DNA of 64,000 nt from Halopseudomonas salegens (GTDB lineage Bacteria > Pseudomonadota > Gammaproteobacteria > Pseudomonadales > Pseudomonadaceae). The translations under genes were made by a program, and so were the position numbers. Positions 25,925 to 34,994 of this stretch are shown piece after piece (the stretch's first letter is position 1; every line of letters starts with the position of its first letter). The notes under the pieces were generated by a model. That model was not told the DNA's origin and searched no databases. It was given only the letters and a program-made list of their open reading frames with translations. The stretch covers positions 2,108,001-2,172,000 of the forward strand of contig NZ_LT629787.1 of NCBI RefSeq assembly GCF_900105655.1. Direction: 5' to 3'.

Positions 25925-28420
25925 TCATTCAACTTCAATGATCGCTCGACTGAGCACCTCTTGCGCCCGGATATCCAGATACCGGAACTCGTAAACACCT
26001 GACTCCGCAGGCAAAACGAAGCTTAACTCACCTTCTTCGTTTGTTGCCTGCGCCTCGATCCAGGTGAAATCCTGCTGCTCCGCACCGGCCAGGGCAATTC
26101 GCTGATCAGCGCCATCGGAGCCGCCAGTCCATGTCACCACCACCGTGTCACCGGGCTGGCCACTCGCCGGCGCTTTCAGTTCCGCACCGCTATCGATTTG
26201 CGCTGTTGCATCAACGATTTCGACAACAGTACTGGCAGCAGTTTTACCGCCTTCATTGAGCACATAGCGCACCTCGTACAGCCCTTCCTGTTGCGGGGCA
26301 GCAAAATCATGCTGATTGGTGCTGGCTACCCGACGCCAGTAATCGCTTGGACGAGTCCCTTCATCAGCACCGAGTGGAACGATTACAACGTAGTCACGGC
26401 GATGAATGATTGTCGACCAGCTCACCCGCATAGGCTCACCCTGGCGGACTACGTCCGGAGCAACCAGAGAGACTTCAGCAGCAACCACCTCAACAGGCGC
26501 ACTCGCCACTGTGCTGCGGCCCTTATCCAGAATGTAGCGCAACTCGTACATGCCTGGTTCAGCTGGCGCAACCAGGTTGGTGGCGGTCGCAGAGCCAACC
26601 CGTGTCCAGGTACCGCGTTCACCCTCGTCAGCCCCCGCCGGCACAATCGCCACCATATCCCGACGATTGATGCTCTCACTCCATTCCAGATCAAAGCTCG
26701 CCCCTGCAACGGCGCTTTCCGGACCTGAAATGTCGACCACGGGTGCGGTCACCTCGATCGCAGCCCGGGCCTGAGTGCTGCGCCCTTCATCCAGGATATA
26801 ACGCAACTCATACATGCCCGTCTCGGCAGGCGCGACCAGACTGGTGGACGTGGCGGAGCCAACCCGGGTCCAGGTGCCGCGCTCACCCTCGTCCGCCCCC
26901 GCCGGCACAATCGCCACCATATCCCGACGATTGATGCTCTCACTCCACTCCAGGTCAAAGCTTGACCCTGCAACGGCGCTTTGCGGACCCGAAATGTCGA
27001 CCACGGGTGCGGTCACCTCGATCGCAGCCCGGGCCTGAGTGCTGCGCCCTTCATCCAGGATATAACGCAACTCATACATGCCCGTCTCGGCAGGCGCGAC
27101 CAGGCTGGTGGACATGGCGGAGCCAACCCGGGTCCAGGTGCCGCGCTCACCTTCGTCCGCCCCCGCCGGCACAATCGCCACCATATCCCGACGATTGATG
27201 CTCTCACTCCACTCCAGATCAAAGCTTGACCCTGCAACGGCGCTTTCCGGACCGCTGATTGTCAGGCTGCTGGCAACCGCCTCAAAAGTGTGACTGGCCA
27301 ACGTTCGACGACCCTCGTCAGTCACGTAACGCACCTCATACTGGCCTGGCTCACCCGGTGCTCGCAGCGTATCCGAGCTGTTATTGCGGATACGTTGCCA
27401 CTGGTTGCGCTCGCCTTCATCGGCACCGAGCGGCACTACAGTAATAAAGTCGCGTTCGTGATGATTGGGTGACCAGGTAACGGTAAATTCCTCACCCACC
27501 ACAACACTGTCGGGCGCGCCGAGATCAACTTCAGGCAGGTCTTCACGCAGTTCTACCCGTAGCTGCTGAACACCATCCTGCTCAACCGAGAAACCAGCTT
27601 CACCCCTGAATAATCCCGACCGAGCCTGAACACTGTACTCCCCTGGCTCGAGTGTCAGGCTGGTACTCAAACCGCTTGCCTGGTGTTCCGAACTGCTCGC
27701 ATCGCCCAATGCCGTCACCTGCCAGATAACGCCTGCCATCCGATTTCCGGTGTTGGCATCAACACCTTCAAGCACTATATTGGCAACCGGTTCAGACACT
27801 GCGCTCAACGCCGCAGCCAGCTCATCTCCGGAATTGGTCTGAAACAGCTGACCACCGGTTTCTTCCGCCACACAGGACAGACTGCCGATTTCTTCTTCGG
27901 TCATTCCGAAACCCACCACGTGGGCCCGCAAATTGATGCCCGAGGCCGACATCTCACGCGCCAGTTCGCAAGGGTCGCCTGAGCAGTTTTCCAACCCGTC
28001 GGTGACCAGAATGATATCGGCGGCTTCCGCAGTACGCGGAATCTGTTCAAAGGCCATGCGCATACTGGCGGTAAGCGGTGTCATGCCCTGTGGATTAAGG
28101 GTACGAATGTGACGGGAGAGTTCCTGCGGATCATGCCGGCCCAGCGCCGCCACAGTCTCGATATCCTCGCAATCTCCGCGTTTGCGGTGACCGTAGGCAA
28201 TCACTCCGATGGGCTCTGCGGCATCACGCTTGCTGAAGTATTCGTCCATTACCTCGCGGGCAATTTCAATGCGTGTGGTCTCTCCTTCCATCTGATTCCA
28301 CATTGACCCTGAGGCATCAAATACCATGATCGCAGCCGTTTCTGCCTGTGCTTCGGCCACATTGCCCAAGCCTAGCAGCATGGCCAGCATGCCCCCTGTG
28401 AGCTGCTTGATTCCCTGCAT
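25925..28420 (-). CDS. Secreted von Willebrand factor A protein with Ig-like tandem repeats
   Basis: An 831-residue exported protein. The signal peptide is about residues 1-26. A VWA domain (about 28-205) has an intact MIDAS motif DASGSMW, TPLTASM, and IILVTDGLENCSGD. Next comes a short beta domain (about 210-300), then about six repeats of some 88 residues. Each repeat carries a W-S-x-x-x-x-R-R-D core, IVPxGADEGER and Y-E-[LV]-R-Y. Repeats two to four are almost identical in protein and DNA. The GTTR-like MIDAS would bind a divalent metal and a protein ligand. The ATG at 28420 has AGGAGG 4 nt upstream. The function is unknown; adhesion or envelope interaction is only a guess. Confidence 0.8.
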   Translation of the reverse strand: MQGIKQLTGGMLAMLLGLGNVAEAQAETAAIMVFDASGSMWNQMEGETTRIEIAREVMDEYFSKRDAAEPIGVIAYGHRKRGDCEDIETVAALGRHDPQELSRHIRTLNPQGMTPLTASMRMAFEQIPRTAEAADIILVTDGLENCSGDPCELAREMSASGINLRAHVVGFGMTEEEIGSLSCVAEETGGQLFQTNSGDELAAALSAVSEPVANIVLEGVDANTGNRMAGVIWQVTALGDASSSEHQASGLSTSLTLEPGEYSVQARSGLFRGEAGFSVEQDGVQQLRVELREDLPEVDLGAPDSVVVGEEFTVTWSPNHHERDFITVVPLGADEGERNQWQRIRNNSSDTLRAPGEPGQYEVRYVTDEGRRTLASHTFEAVASSLTISGPESAVAGSSFDLEWSESINRRDMVAIVPAGADEGERGTWTRVGSAMSTSLVAPAETGMYELRYILDEGRSTQARAAIEVTAPVVDISGPQSAVAGSSFDLEWSESINRRDMVAIVPAGADEGERGTWTRVGSATSTSLVAPAETGMYELRYILDEGRSTQARAAIEVTAPVVDISGPESAVAGASFDLEWSESINRRDMVAIVPAGADEGERGTWTRVGSATATNLVAPAEPGMYELRYILDKGRSTVASAPVEVVAAEVSLVAPDVVRQGEPMRVSWSTIIHRRDYVVIVPLGADEGTRPSDYWRRVASTNQHDFAAPQQEGLYEVRYVLNEGGKTAASTVVEIVDATAQIDSGAELKAPASGQPGDTVVVTWTGGSDGADQRIALAGAEQQDFTWIEAQATNEEGELSFVLPAESGVYEFRYLDIRAQEVLSRAIIEVE
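26471..27262 (-). repeat. Three near-identical 264-bp coding repeats in the VWA gene
   Basis: Three direct repeats with an exact 264-bp (88-codon) period; the same landmark falls at 26727 and 26991. They encode the SGP[EQ]SAVAG ... RGTWTRVGSA ... RYILD[EK]GRST units. The first two differ at only two residues (Glu/Gln and Met/Thr). The third drifts at its C-terminal end. Flanking units of the same fold at about 27263-27530 and 26200-26470 are far more divergent, so the central array looks recently expanded or homogenised. Confidence 0.9.
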
Positions 28421-28535
28421 GCATCCTCCTGCGGTCGGATTAAAGCGCTTATGTTGGACTCTACTGTTCTCGAACCAGTCTGGTTGATGTGGCAGGCTTT
28501 TTCCAGCACAGGTCAAGCAATTCGCTTTTCATTCT

Positions 28536-28935
28536 CGAACGAGGGTTCTCACCGAGAGCCATCCGCCAGACAGCACAAGGCCCGGCTTACGATGGTTAAC
28601 GACCGTGCATGCTGAAAGGTCAGGGATTATTCGGCGCTTTGCGCCTCACCCCTACGGGGCCAGCGTCGCTGCGCTCCGCTGTTCCTTCGCCTGCTGTGCA
28701 GGCTCCGGTCGAACGAGGGTTCTCACCGAGAGCCATCCGCCAGACAGCACAAGGCCCGGCTTACGACGATTAGCGACCTTGCATGCTGAAAGGTCAGGGA
28801 TTATTCGGCGCTTTGCGCCTCACCCCTACGGGGTCGTCGTCGCTGCGCTCCGACGCTCCTCCGCTTGCTGTGCAAGCTCCGGTCGAACGAGGGTTCTCAC
28901 CGAGAGCCATCCGCCAGACAGCACAAGGCCCGGCG
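28536..28935. repeat. 174-bp tandem repeats downstream of tRNA-Ser
   Basis: Two full units (28536-28709 and 28710-28883) and the first 52 bp of a third (28884-28935). All begin with the same GAACGAGGGTTCTCACC phrase at an exact 174-bp spacing. Each unit carries the half-palindrome that also forms the hairpin at the tRNA 3' end. It also carries a TCAGGGATTA segment resembling the tRNA-Ser T-arm read in antisense, and short GC-rich hairpins. The open frames crossing it are not protein-like. It probably arose by repeated duplication of the tRNA 3' flank. Confidence 0.85.
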
Positions 28936-28961
28936 TTGCCGGGCCTTGTGCTGTCTGGCGG
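28911..28961 (-). terminator. 24-bp perfect hairpin at the 3' end of tRNA-Ser
   Basis: Arms 28911-28934 and 28938-28961 are perfect complements with a 3-nt loop. On the minus strand the left part of the stem is formed by the last bases of the tRNA, including CCA. No T run follows, so it may be a processing or transcript-end hairpin rather than a textbook intrinsic terminator. One arm is repeated in each 174-bp unit to its left. Confidence 0.6.
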
Positions 28962-29045
28962 AGAGTCAGGGATTCGAACCCTGGGTACGGTTGCCCGTAC
29001 AACGGATTTCGAATCCGTCCCGTTCGACCACTCCGGCAACTCTCC
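28956..29045 (-). tRNA. serU: tRNA-Ser (anticodon CGA)
   Basis: A 90-nt gene with encoded CCA. The 7-bp acceptor stem is GGAGAGT pairing with GACTCTCC. The anticodon stem-loop GGATTCGAAATCC gives anticodon CGA, reading UCG. There is a long class II variable arm (GTACGGGCAACCGTAC) and a T-arm GGTTCGAATCC. It lies downstream of purC in the same direction, as I recall for P. aeruginosa. Confidence 0.95.
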
Positions 29046-29099
29046 AGTGGCGCGCATTCTAGCAGCAACGCCTGCGGTGCAAAAGAGTTTGAGTACGGG

Positions 29100-29813
29100 T
29101 TAGTCGAGTGGGACGCCGAGGCGGTGGGCGACTTCTTCGTAGGCTTCGATCACGCCGCCCAGCCCCTGGCGGAAGCGGTCCTTGTCCATTTTCTTGCGGG
29201 TTGCCTTATCCCACAGTCGGCAGCCATCAGGGCTGAACTCGTCGCCGAGTACGATCTCGCCATGGAACAGACCAAACTCGAGCTTGAAGTCGACCAGCAT
29301 CAATCCGGCCTGATCGAACAGTTGGGTCAATACCTGGTTAACCTGCAGGGTAAGCTCCTGCATGCGCGTCAGCTGTTCGGCGGTAGCCCAACCGAAGGTC
29401 ACCACGTGCGAGGTATTGATGAAAGGGTCGCCCTTGGCGTCATCCTTGAGGAACAATTCAAAGGTGGGCGGTACCAGGGCCATGCCCTCTTCCACGCCCA
29501 GGCGCTTGACCAGGCTGCCGGCGGCGTAATTGCGTACCACGCATTCCACCGGAATCATATCGAGCTTCTTCACCAGGCACTCGGTGTCAGACAACAGCCG
29601 ATCAAACTGGGTGGGGATACCCGCTGCCTCCAGCTGTTGCATGATAAAGCCATTGAAGCGGTTATTGACCATACCCTTGCGCTCCAACTGCTCGATTTTT
29701 TTGCCATCAAAGGCAGAAGTGTCGTTGCGGAACAAAAGAATCAGTCGGTCAGCATCATCAGTGGTGTACACCGATTTGGCTTTGCCTCGGTAGAGTTCGT
29801 TACGTTTTTCCAT
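29100..29813 (-). CDS. purC: Phosphoribosylaminoimidazole-succinocarboxamide synthase
   Basis: A 237-residue cytosolic enzyme, the usual length. It joins aspartate to CAIR with ATP in step eight of IMP synthesis. Signature segments are [12 protein letters not shown] near residue 7, [11 protein letters not shown] near 29, [17 protein letters not shown] near 90, and [10 protein letters not shown] near 170. It is last in the dapA-bamC-hydrolase-purC array, with 48 bp separating it from the metallo-hydrolase gene. The tRNA-Ser gene follows 54 bp downstream. Confidence 0.96.
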   Translation of the reverse strand: MEKRNELYRGKAKSVYTTDDADRLILLFRNDTSAFDGKKIEQLERKGMVNNRFNGFIMQQLEAAGIPTQFDRLLSDTECLVKKLDMIPVECVVRNYAAGSLVKRLGVEEGMALVPPTFELFLKDDAKGDPFINTSHVVTFGWATAEQLTRMQELTLQVNQVLTQLFDQAGLMLVDFKLEFGLFHGEIVLGDEFSPDGCRLWDKATRKKMDKDRFRQGLGGVIEAYEEVAHRLGVPLD

Positions 29814-29861
29814 GATCGGCGGCTCCTGGGGTCCGCAGTAGGTGCTCTAAGTGCTGAATAG

Positions 29862-30629
29862 TCAGGCGGCCTGATGGATCGGCTGCCAGGGCAAACCCTG
29901 GTTCTGGCAGGCCACCAGAAGTTGTCCTGACCAGTCCGCCAGGACGCCGCTCAGGGCATCACGGGCAAGGTCGGGATGGTTGTTCTTTTCACTGATATGC
30001 GCCACTGCCAGATGCTTCAGCCGCTGGCGATCCAGCTCAGCCAGCAACCCGGCGGCCTGTTGATTGCTCAGATGACCATGCTGGCCACCGACCCGGGCTT
30101 TCAGTCGCGGCGGATAGGGGCCGGAAGCGAGCATATCCGGATCATAATTGGCTTCCAGCAGCAGACCGTCCAGTTGCTGATAGCGCTCGATAATCCACGG
30201 TGTAATCATGCCGGTATCGGTCAGCAGACCAAACCGGGTGGTGTCATTCTCGACAATGAACTGGCATGGCTCACGGGCATCATGCGGCACCGCTACGGAC
30301 TCGACCCGCAAATCACCAATCTCGATACTGCGATCCAGTGCCAGCGTCTCGATGCCCTCGGTACCCAGCCCCAGAGCGTGCCGGGTGCCTGCGGTCATGA
30401 ATACCGGAAGATTGTAACGGCGAGCCAGTTTTTCCACGCCATGCACATGATCGCTGTGTTCATGGGTAACCAGAATGGCGGTCAACTGACTGGCATGCAA
30501 ACCGGCCACAGCCAGACGTTGCTCGGTACTCCTCAGGCTGAAACCACAATCTACCAGCAGCCGGGTACCCCCATGCTCTATCACGGTTGCATTGCCCTTG
30601 CTGCCACTACCCAATGAACAATAACGCAC
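29862..30629 (-). CDS. Metallo-beta-lactamase-fold hydrolase (YycJ/WalJ-like)
   Basis: A 255-residue soluble protein with the MBL zinc motif VTHEHSDHVHGVEKLA near residue 54-69. It opens with the typical MRYCSLGSGSKGNATVIEHG, and later metal ligands sit in LLTDTGMIT and EANYDPDML. This subfamily is usually compared with YycJ, a DNA 5'-exonuclease in mismatch repair of some bacteria, but activity here is unproven. It sits between bamC (15 bp upstream) and purC, a placement shared with other Pseudomonas. Confidence 0.85.
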   Translation of the reverse strand: MRYCSLGSGSKGNATVIEHGGTRLLVDCGFSLRSTEQRLAVAGLHASQLTAILVTHEHSDHVHGVEKLARRYNLPVFMTAGTRHALGLGTEGIETLALDRSIEIGDLRVESVAVPHDAREPCQFIVENDTTRFGLLTDTGMITPWIIERYQQLDGLLLEANYDPDMLASGPYPPRLKARVGGQHGHLSNQQAAGLLAELDRQRLKHLAVAHISEKNNHPDLARDALSGVLADWSGQLLVACQNQGLPWQPIHQAA

Positions 30630-30644
30630 CAGTGCCTGCTGCCT

Positions 30645-31754
30645 TCAGTTCAGGTTGTCGCGAATCCGCGTCAACAACTCGCGAGCCTGGCCCGGATCAG
30701 CCGCGGTATCAATACTGCGATCAACACTGACCAGTACCTGCTGACCGACCTGAGTCAAGCGGACCTGCAGACGATCATTGTCATCCGAGGGCGGGGGTGG
30801 GCTACGACGGAAAAGGCGCGAGAAAAAGCCAGCTTCCGACTGCTCTGCACGAGCCACCGCATCCGCATCTATATAGTAAACCCCGGCACTGCGATTGATA
30901 TCTGCTACCGGTAATTCTGCCCGCGACAGAGCACTGCCAACCAGTGACCAGCCACGGTTAAACTCGGTCTGCAGACTGAGAACCGGGTTACCGGCGCCAT
31001 CCTCATCCAGGGACACAGGTATATCAGCCGGCTCACGCTCCAGGGCAGCCAGTGAATTTGCGCCACCTTCCTGCAGTTGATTGAGGTAGCTTTCCAGTTC
31101 AGCCAACAGGGTGCGCTCGAGATTGGCGTTCTCTGAACGCTCCGGCCAGTCACTGTAGTCACCACCGGCAGAACGGGTCATGTGCAGGGCATGGATTTCA
31201 CTGGAGCCAGGCTGAACGCCTGGTTCGATTCGCAGCAGAAAACGGTGGTCACGCCCTCGTGTGCTCCGACCTTCACCCACGGCCGGCACCAGGCGCCGTA
31301 CCAGTGTATTGTCGGCACGGCTGGCAAAATTCAGCCATTCGGTTTCGGCTACGGCCAGGTCAGCATCTGTCCGCGCCGGACCAACGCGGTAATCGCTCAG
31401 GAATTGACGCGCCAGCGGCCAGGATGCGGCCTGTGAATCCTGGCTCTGCAGCCAGATCCGCCCGCCATCCTGCTGCAATGAGTAGTTGGAGCCACCCGCA
31501 GTTACCTGCATCGGTTCGGGGCGCGGCACCTCAAAGCTCTCCGCTGCCCCATCAACCACATTCCCCGGGACCGGCAACATGTCACCCAGGGGTTTACTGT
31601 CCAGACTGTCAGGAATGGTGATACGCGGCTCAACCTGAGAAATCTGATAATCCGCTCCGCGGTCGCGGAAAAAGCCATCGTCACCCATGAGGTAACCACA
31701 GCCCGTCAGGCTGCCGGCAATAACGAGAGACAGTGCACCGAGCACAGGTTTCAT
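30645..31754 (-). CDS. bamC: Outer-membrane assembly lipoprotein BamC
   Basis: A 369-residue lipoprotein of the beta-barrel assembly machine. The signal ends in a lipobox SLTGC (Cys near residue 19). It is followed by the unstructured N-terminal stretch with GFFRDRGADYQISQVEPRIT, then two helix-grip domains (about 95-215 and 255-369). The ATG at 31754 has AAGGA 8 nt upstream; the longer frame gives an implausible N-terminus. It is transcribed with dapA 34 bp upstream. The second domain contains a proline run (RRSPPPPSDDNDR). Confidence 0.9.
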   Translation of the reverse strand: MKPVLGALSLVIAGSLTGCGYLMGDDGFFRDRGADYQISQVEPRITIPDSLDSKPLGDMLPVPGNVVDGAAESFEVPRPEPMQVTAGGSNYSLQQDGGRIWLQSQDSQAASWPLARQFLSDYRVGPARTDADLAVAETEWLNFASRADNTLVRRLVPAVGEGRSTRGRDHRFLLRIEPGVQPGSSEIHALHMTRSAGGDYSDWPERSENANLERTLLAELESYLNQLQEGGANSLAALEREPADIPVSLDEDGAGNPVLSLQTEFNRGWSLVGSALSRAELPVADINRSAGVYYIDADAVARAEQSEAGFFSRLFRRSPPPPSDDNDRLQVRLTQVGQQVLVSVDRSIDTAADPGQARELLTRIRDNLN

Positions 31755-31788
31755 GATGTATTCCTTGATAGACATGGTTACCGATAGG

Positions 31789-32664
31789 TCAAAGCAGGCC
31801 ACAGTCGCGCAGTGCGTCTCTGACAGGCGCATGGCAGCGTTCACTCAATGGAGTCAGCGGCAAACGAATACCGTCGCCGATCAAGCCCATTTCCTGTAAC
31901 GCCCATTTGACCGGTATCGGATTGGATTCGATAAACAGCAAGCGATGCAACGGCATCAGTGCTTCATTCAGGCGTCGGGCAGTATCGGCATCGCCGGCCA
32001 AAGCTGCGACGCAGAGGTCATGCATGGCCTTGGGAGCAACATTGGCAGTGACCGACACATTACCCTTGCCGCCCAACAGAATCAGTTCAACGGCGGTGGC
32101 ATCATCGCCGGAGTAGATCGCCAGACGATCACCCACGCGCTCGACCAGTTCGGCAGCACGCTGCATATCACCCGTGGCTTCCTTGATACCGACAATATTG
32201 GGTATGTCAGCCAGACGCTCAACCGTGTCGGGCAACATATCCACGGCGGTACGCCCCGGAACGTTGTAGAGGATCTGGGGAATCGCTACAGCTTCGGCAA
32301 TGAACTTGTGGTGCTGGTACAGACCTTCCTGGGTCGGCTTGTTGTAATACGGCGTCACCAGCAGACAGGCATCGGCGCCCACGCTGCGAGCCGCTTCCGT
32401 CAACTCGACGGCTTCACGGGTCGAGTTGGCCCCGGTCCCGGCAATCACCGGAATACGCCCGGCGACCTGATCGACAACCCGTCGAATGGCCTCTTTATGC
32501 TCATCCATATCGAGCGTAGCCGATTCCCCCGTAGTGCCCACGGCAACGATACCATCGGTGCCCTGCTCCAGGTGAAAATCGATCAACCGAGCAAGCGCCT
32601 GCCAATCCAGGTTGCCACGGGAATCCATGGGGGTAGCCAATGCCACCAGGCTGCCTGCAATCAT
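31789..32664 (-). CDS. dapA: 4-hydroxy-tetrahydrodipicolinate synthase
   Basis: A 291-residue TIM-barrel enzyme that condenses pyruvate with aspartate semialdehyde, the first step specific to lysine and diaminopimelate. Motifs are GTTGESATL near residue 43, [16 protein letters not shown] near 100-115, the Tyr of [10 protein letters not shown] near 133, and the Schiff-base lysine in VGIKEATGD near 161. The ATG at 32664 ([13 protein letters not shown]) is the normal start. It is the first gene of the dapA-bamC-hydrolase-purC array and divergent from gcvR across 179 bp that must hold both promoters. Confidence 0.96.
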   Translation of the reverse strand: MIAGSLVALATPMDSRGNLDWQALARLIDFHLEQGTDGIVAVGTTGESATLDMDEHKEAIRRVVDQVAGRIPVIAGTGANSTREAVELTEAARSVGADACLLVTPYYNKPTQEGLYQHHKFIAEAVAIPQILYNVPGRTAVDMLPDTVERLADIPNIVGIKEATGDMQRAAELVERVGDRLAIYSGDDATAVELILLGGKGNVSVTANVAPKAMHDLCVAALAGDADTARRLNEALMPLHRLLFIESNPIPVKWALQEMGLIGDGIRLPLTPLSERCHAPVRDALRDCGLL

Positions 32665-32843
32665 TCCAACACTCCAGCATGAACAGTAAACGCCAATGGT
32701 ACTTTCGCCGTGCTGCCAGCACAAGGGACGCGGCACTTCAGCGGACAGCCCCTGCTTGAATCAATGGCCGGCGAGGTGGACAATAGCACCTCGACCGATG
32801 GCGCTCCGAAACGCCACACCACGCGATTCATTAAAGGATTTTC

Positions 32844-33401
32844 ATGACAACACCGCCCAGCCAACGGGAGCAGTTTCTGGTCATCAATGCCATGGGCAGC
32901 GAACCGACTGCCATGGCCCAGCAACTGGCCCGGCTCTGTGTCGAGCAGCGCTGCCTGATAGTCAGTAGCCGTATGAGCCGACATGGCAGCTGTTCGGTTT
33001 TGTTATTACAGGTTAGCGGCCCCTGGGATGCGCTTGCTCGCCTGGAGAGCCTGCTACCCGGCATTGCCAAGCGAGAAAAACTGAGCCTGTCAATTGGCCG
33101 CAGCCAGCCGATTGAGGATCGGCCGCAAACCTTGCCCTACAATGTTTTTGTTACCGCCGCCCAGCGCCCCGAGCTGCTGGCAGAGCTGAGTCAGTTTTTC
33201 CAGCTACTCGGCATCAGCATTGAAGAACTGAACAGCTTTACCTATCTGGCGCAACATACCGGCACAGCAATGATCAATCTGTCATTGACCATAGCAATAC
33301 CGGCCGAAACCCAGCTGAGCTGGCTGCGTGAGCAATTTCTTGATTTCTGCGATGAACTCAACCTGGACGCCGTGATTGAACCCTGGCGTCCGTTGCATTA
33401 A
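32844..33401 (+). CDS. gcvR: Glycine cleavage system transcriptional repressor GcvR
   Basis: A 185-residue cytoplasmic regulator with two ACT domains (about 8-85 and 98-180). Landmarks are NAMGSEPTAMAQQLARLCVE and FVTAAQRPELLAELSQFFQL. GcvR binds glycine and restrains GcvA, controlling the gcv operon. The ATG at 32844 has AAAGGA 7 nt upstream. It is divergent from dapA and 11 bp ahead of bcp, so the two are probably one transcript. Confidence 0.88.
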   Translation: MTTPPSQREQFLVINAMGSEPTAMAQQLARLCVEQRCLIVSSRMSRHGSCSVLLLQVSGPWDALARLESLLPGIAKREKLSLSIGRSQPIEDRPQTLPYNVFVTAAQRPELLAELSQFFQLLGISIEELNSFTYLAQHTGTAMINLSLTIAIPAETQLSWLREQFLDFCDELNLDAVIEPWRPLH

Positions 33402-33412
33402 GGAGACTCAGC

Positions 33413-33877
33413 ATGAGCATTGCTGTCAACCAGCCTGTACCGGACTTTACCGCCCAGGCCACCAGCGATCAGCAAGTACGCCTCAGCGACCTGGCGGGCA
33501 AGAACGTAGTGATCTACTTCTATCCCAAGGACAATACACCGGGGTGCACAACTGAAGGCCAGGAATTCCGGGATCGCGAGGCTGACTTTGCAGCAGCCAA
33601 TACGGTCATCTTCGGTGTTTCCAAAGACAGCCTGCGAGTACACGAGAATTTCAGGGCCAAGCAGGGCTTCCCCTTCGATCTGATCAGCGATCCCGATGAA
33701 ACCCTGTGCAAGCACTTCGACGTGATCAAACTGAAAAAGCTCTATGGCAAGGAGTATATGGGAATTGAGCGCAGCACTTTTTTGCTCGATACCCAAGGCG
33801 TATTGCGACAGGAATGGCGCAAGGTCAAAGTCAAAGGCCATGCCCAGGAGGTACTGGAGGCAGCACAGGCACTGTGA
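33413..33877 (+). CDS. bcp: Thioredoxin-dependent peroxiredoxin Bcp/PrxQ
   Basis: A 154-residue cytosolic peroxiredoxin. The peroxidatic cysteine is Cys45 in KDNTPGCTTEGQEFRDR. The resolving cysteine found five residues later in E. coli Bcp is a glutamine here (Q50). The only other cysteine is C99 (DETLCKHFD), so it is either one-Cys or uses the more distant partner. It reduces H2O2 and organic peroxides. It follows gcvR by 11 bp and has an AAGGAG-type ribosome site. Confidence 0.92.
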   Translation: MSIAVNQPVPDFTAQATSDQQVRLSDLAGKNVVIYFYPKDNTPGCTTEGQEFRDREADFAAANTVIFGVSKDSLRVHENFRAKQGFPFDLISDPDETLCKHFDVIKLKKLYGKEYMGIERSTFLLDTQGVLRQEWRKVKVKGHAQEVLEAAQAL

Positions 33878-33894
33878 TCACCACGGAGCAGGTA

Positions 33895-34983
33895 TCAGGC
33901 CTGCTCCACGCTCTCTTCTTCACTGCCCGCGGCCTCCACGCCACGTGGCCAGGCATAGAGCACGGCCTTGAACAAGGTGGCCAGCGGTATGGCGAAGAAA
34001 ATCCCCCAGAACCCCCACAGGCCTCCAAAAATCAACACTGCCGCGATAATCGCCACCGGGTGCAGATTGACCGCCTCGGAAAACAGCACCGGTACCAGCA
34101 CATTGCCGTCCAGCGCCTGAATCACTCCGTACACCACAATCAGGGAAAGGAACTCGCTGCTCCAACCCCATTGGAACAATCCGATCATGGCGATCGGAAT
34201 AGTGGCCACGGCAGCACCAATGTAGGGCACCAACACAGAAAGACCGACCAGCACCGCCAACAAGGCCGCGTAATTAACCCCGAGCACAACAAAGCAGATG
34301 TAGGAAACGGCTCCGACAATGATGATCTCGACGACCTTGCCACGTATGTAGTTGGCAATCTGCTGATTCATTTCAGTCCAGACTTCCACCATTAGCCGGC
34401 GCTCTTCCGGCAGCCGACTGACCAGCCAGTCACCCAGCTTTTTACTGTCCATCAGAAAGAAAAATACCAGAATCGGCACCAATACCAGATAAATGATGAT
34501 ATTCAACAGCATCGGCAAGCTGGCCAGAGACTGGGATAGCAGCCATTGGCCGAACTGCCCGAACTCGGCATTGGCGGTCAGAATCAACCGCTCGATCTGC
34601 CCCTCCGACACAAAGGCAGGATAGCGTTCGGGCAAGTGCATGAGCTGCGACTGCCATTCCGCCAGCATACGCGGCAACTCATTGAACAGCGCCGCCATCT
34701 GCTTCCAGACCAAAGGTATGACCACTCCGAACACCGTGCCCAGACCACCCAGAAAGAGCAAGAACACCAGCCATACCGACAGCCAGTGAGGCAATCCCCA
34801 GCGCTTGAACAGAGTAACGATGCCTTGCAACAGATAGGCCAGAACCAGGCCGGTGAGCAGGGGCGCCAGTTTGCTGCCAAAAGTGATGATGATGGCAAAC
34901 CCGAGCGCCAGCACTACTGCCAGCACCACCGCCTCTTCATCCGAGAAATATTTGTGAACCCAATTCCTGAAAACTTTCATCAT
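33895..34983 (-). CDS. perM: AI-2E family transporter / PerM-type permease
   Basis: A polytopic membrane protein of about 362 residues with eight or so helices. These include LAVVLALGFAIIITFGSKLA, IVGAVSYICFVVLGVNYAA, and the conserved PYIGAAVATIPIAMIGLFQW with DGNVLVPVLFSEAVNLHPVA near the C-terminus. The family exports or conducts small molecules or ions; substrates differ and cannot be read here. Tandem ATGs at 34983 and 34980 both fit; it starts 11 bp after the tusA stop. It converges on bcp. Confidence 0.82.
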   Translation of the reverse strand: MMKVFRNWVHKYFSDEEAVVLAVVLALGFAIIITFGSKLAPLLTGLVLAYLLQGIVTLFKRWGLPHWLSVWLVFLLFLGGLGTVFGVVIPLVWKQMAALFNELPRMLAEWQSQLMHLPERYPAFVSEGQIERLILTANAEFGQFGQWLLSQSLASLPMLLNIIIYLVLVPILVFFFLMDSKKLGDWLVSRLPEERRLMVEVWTEMNQQIANYIRGKVVEIIIVGAVSYICFVVLGVNYAALLAVLVGLSVLVPYIGAAVATIPIAMIGLFQWGWSSEFLSLIVVYGVIQALDGNVLVPVLFSEAVNLHPVAIIAAVLIFGGLWGFWGIFFAIPLATLFKAVLYAWPRGVEAAGSEEESVEQA

Positions 34984-34994
34984 GCCAGTTGATC

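Noticed and set aside
26471..27262. Possible CRISPR array
   Set aside because: Units are 264 bp, contiguous and in frame within a gene; there are no short repeats with unique spacers.
28536..28935. Possible CRISPR or phage attachment array
   Set aside because: Units are 174 bp and contiguous, without spacers. No integrase or cas gene is visible in the window.
28605..29861. 418-codon plus-strand open frame
   Set aside because: It runs through the 174-bp repeats, the tRNA-Ser gene and the antisense of purC. Its repeated peptide comes from the DNA repeats.
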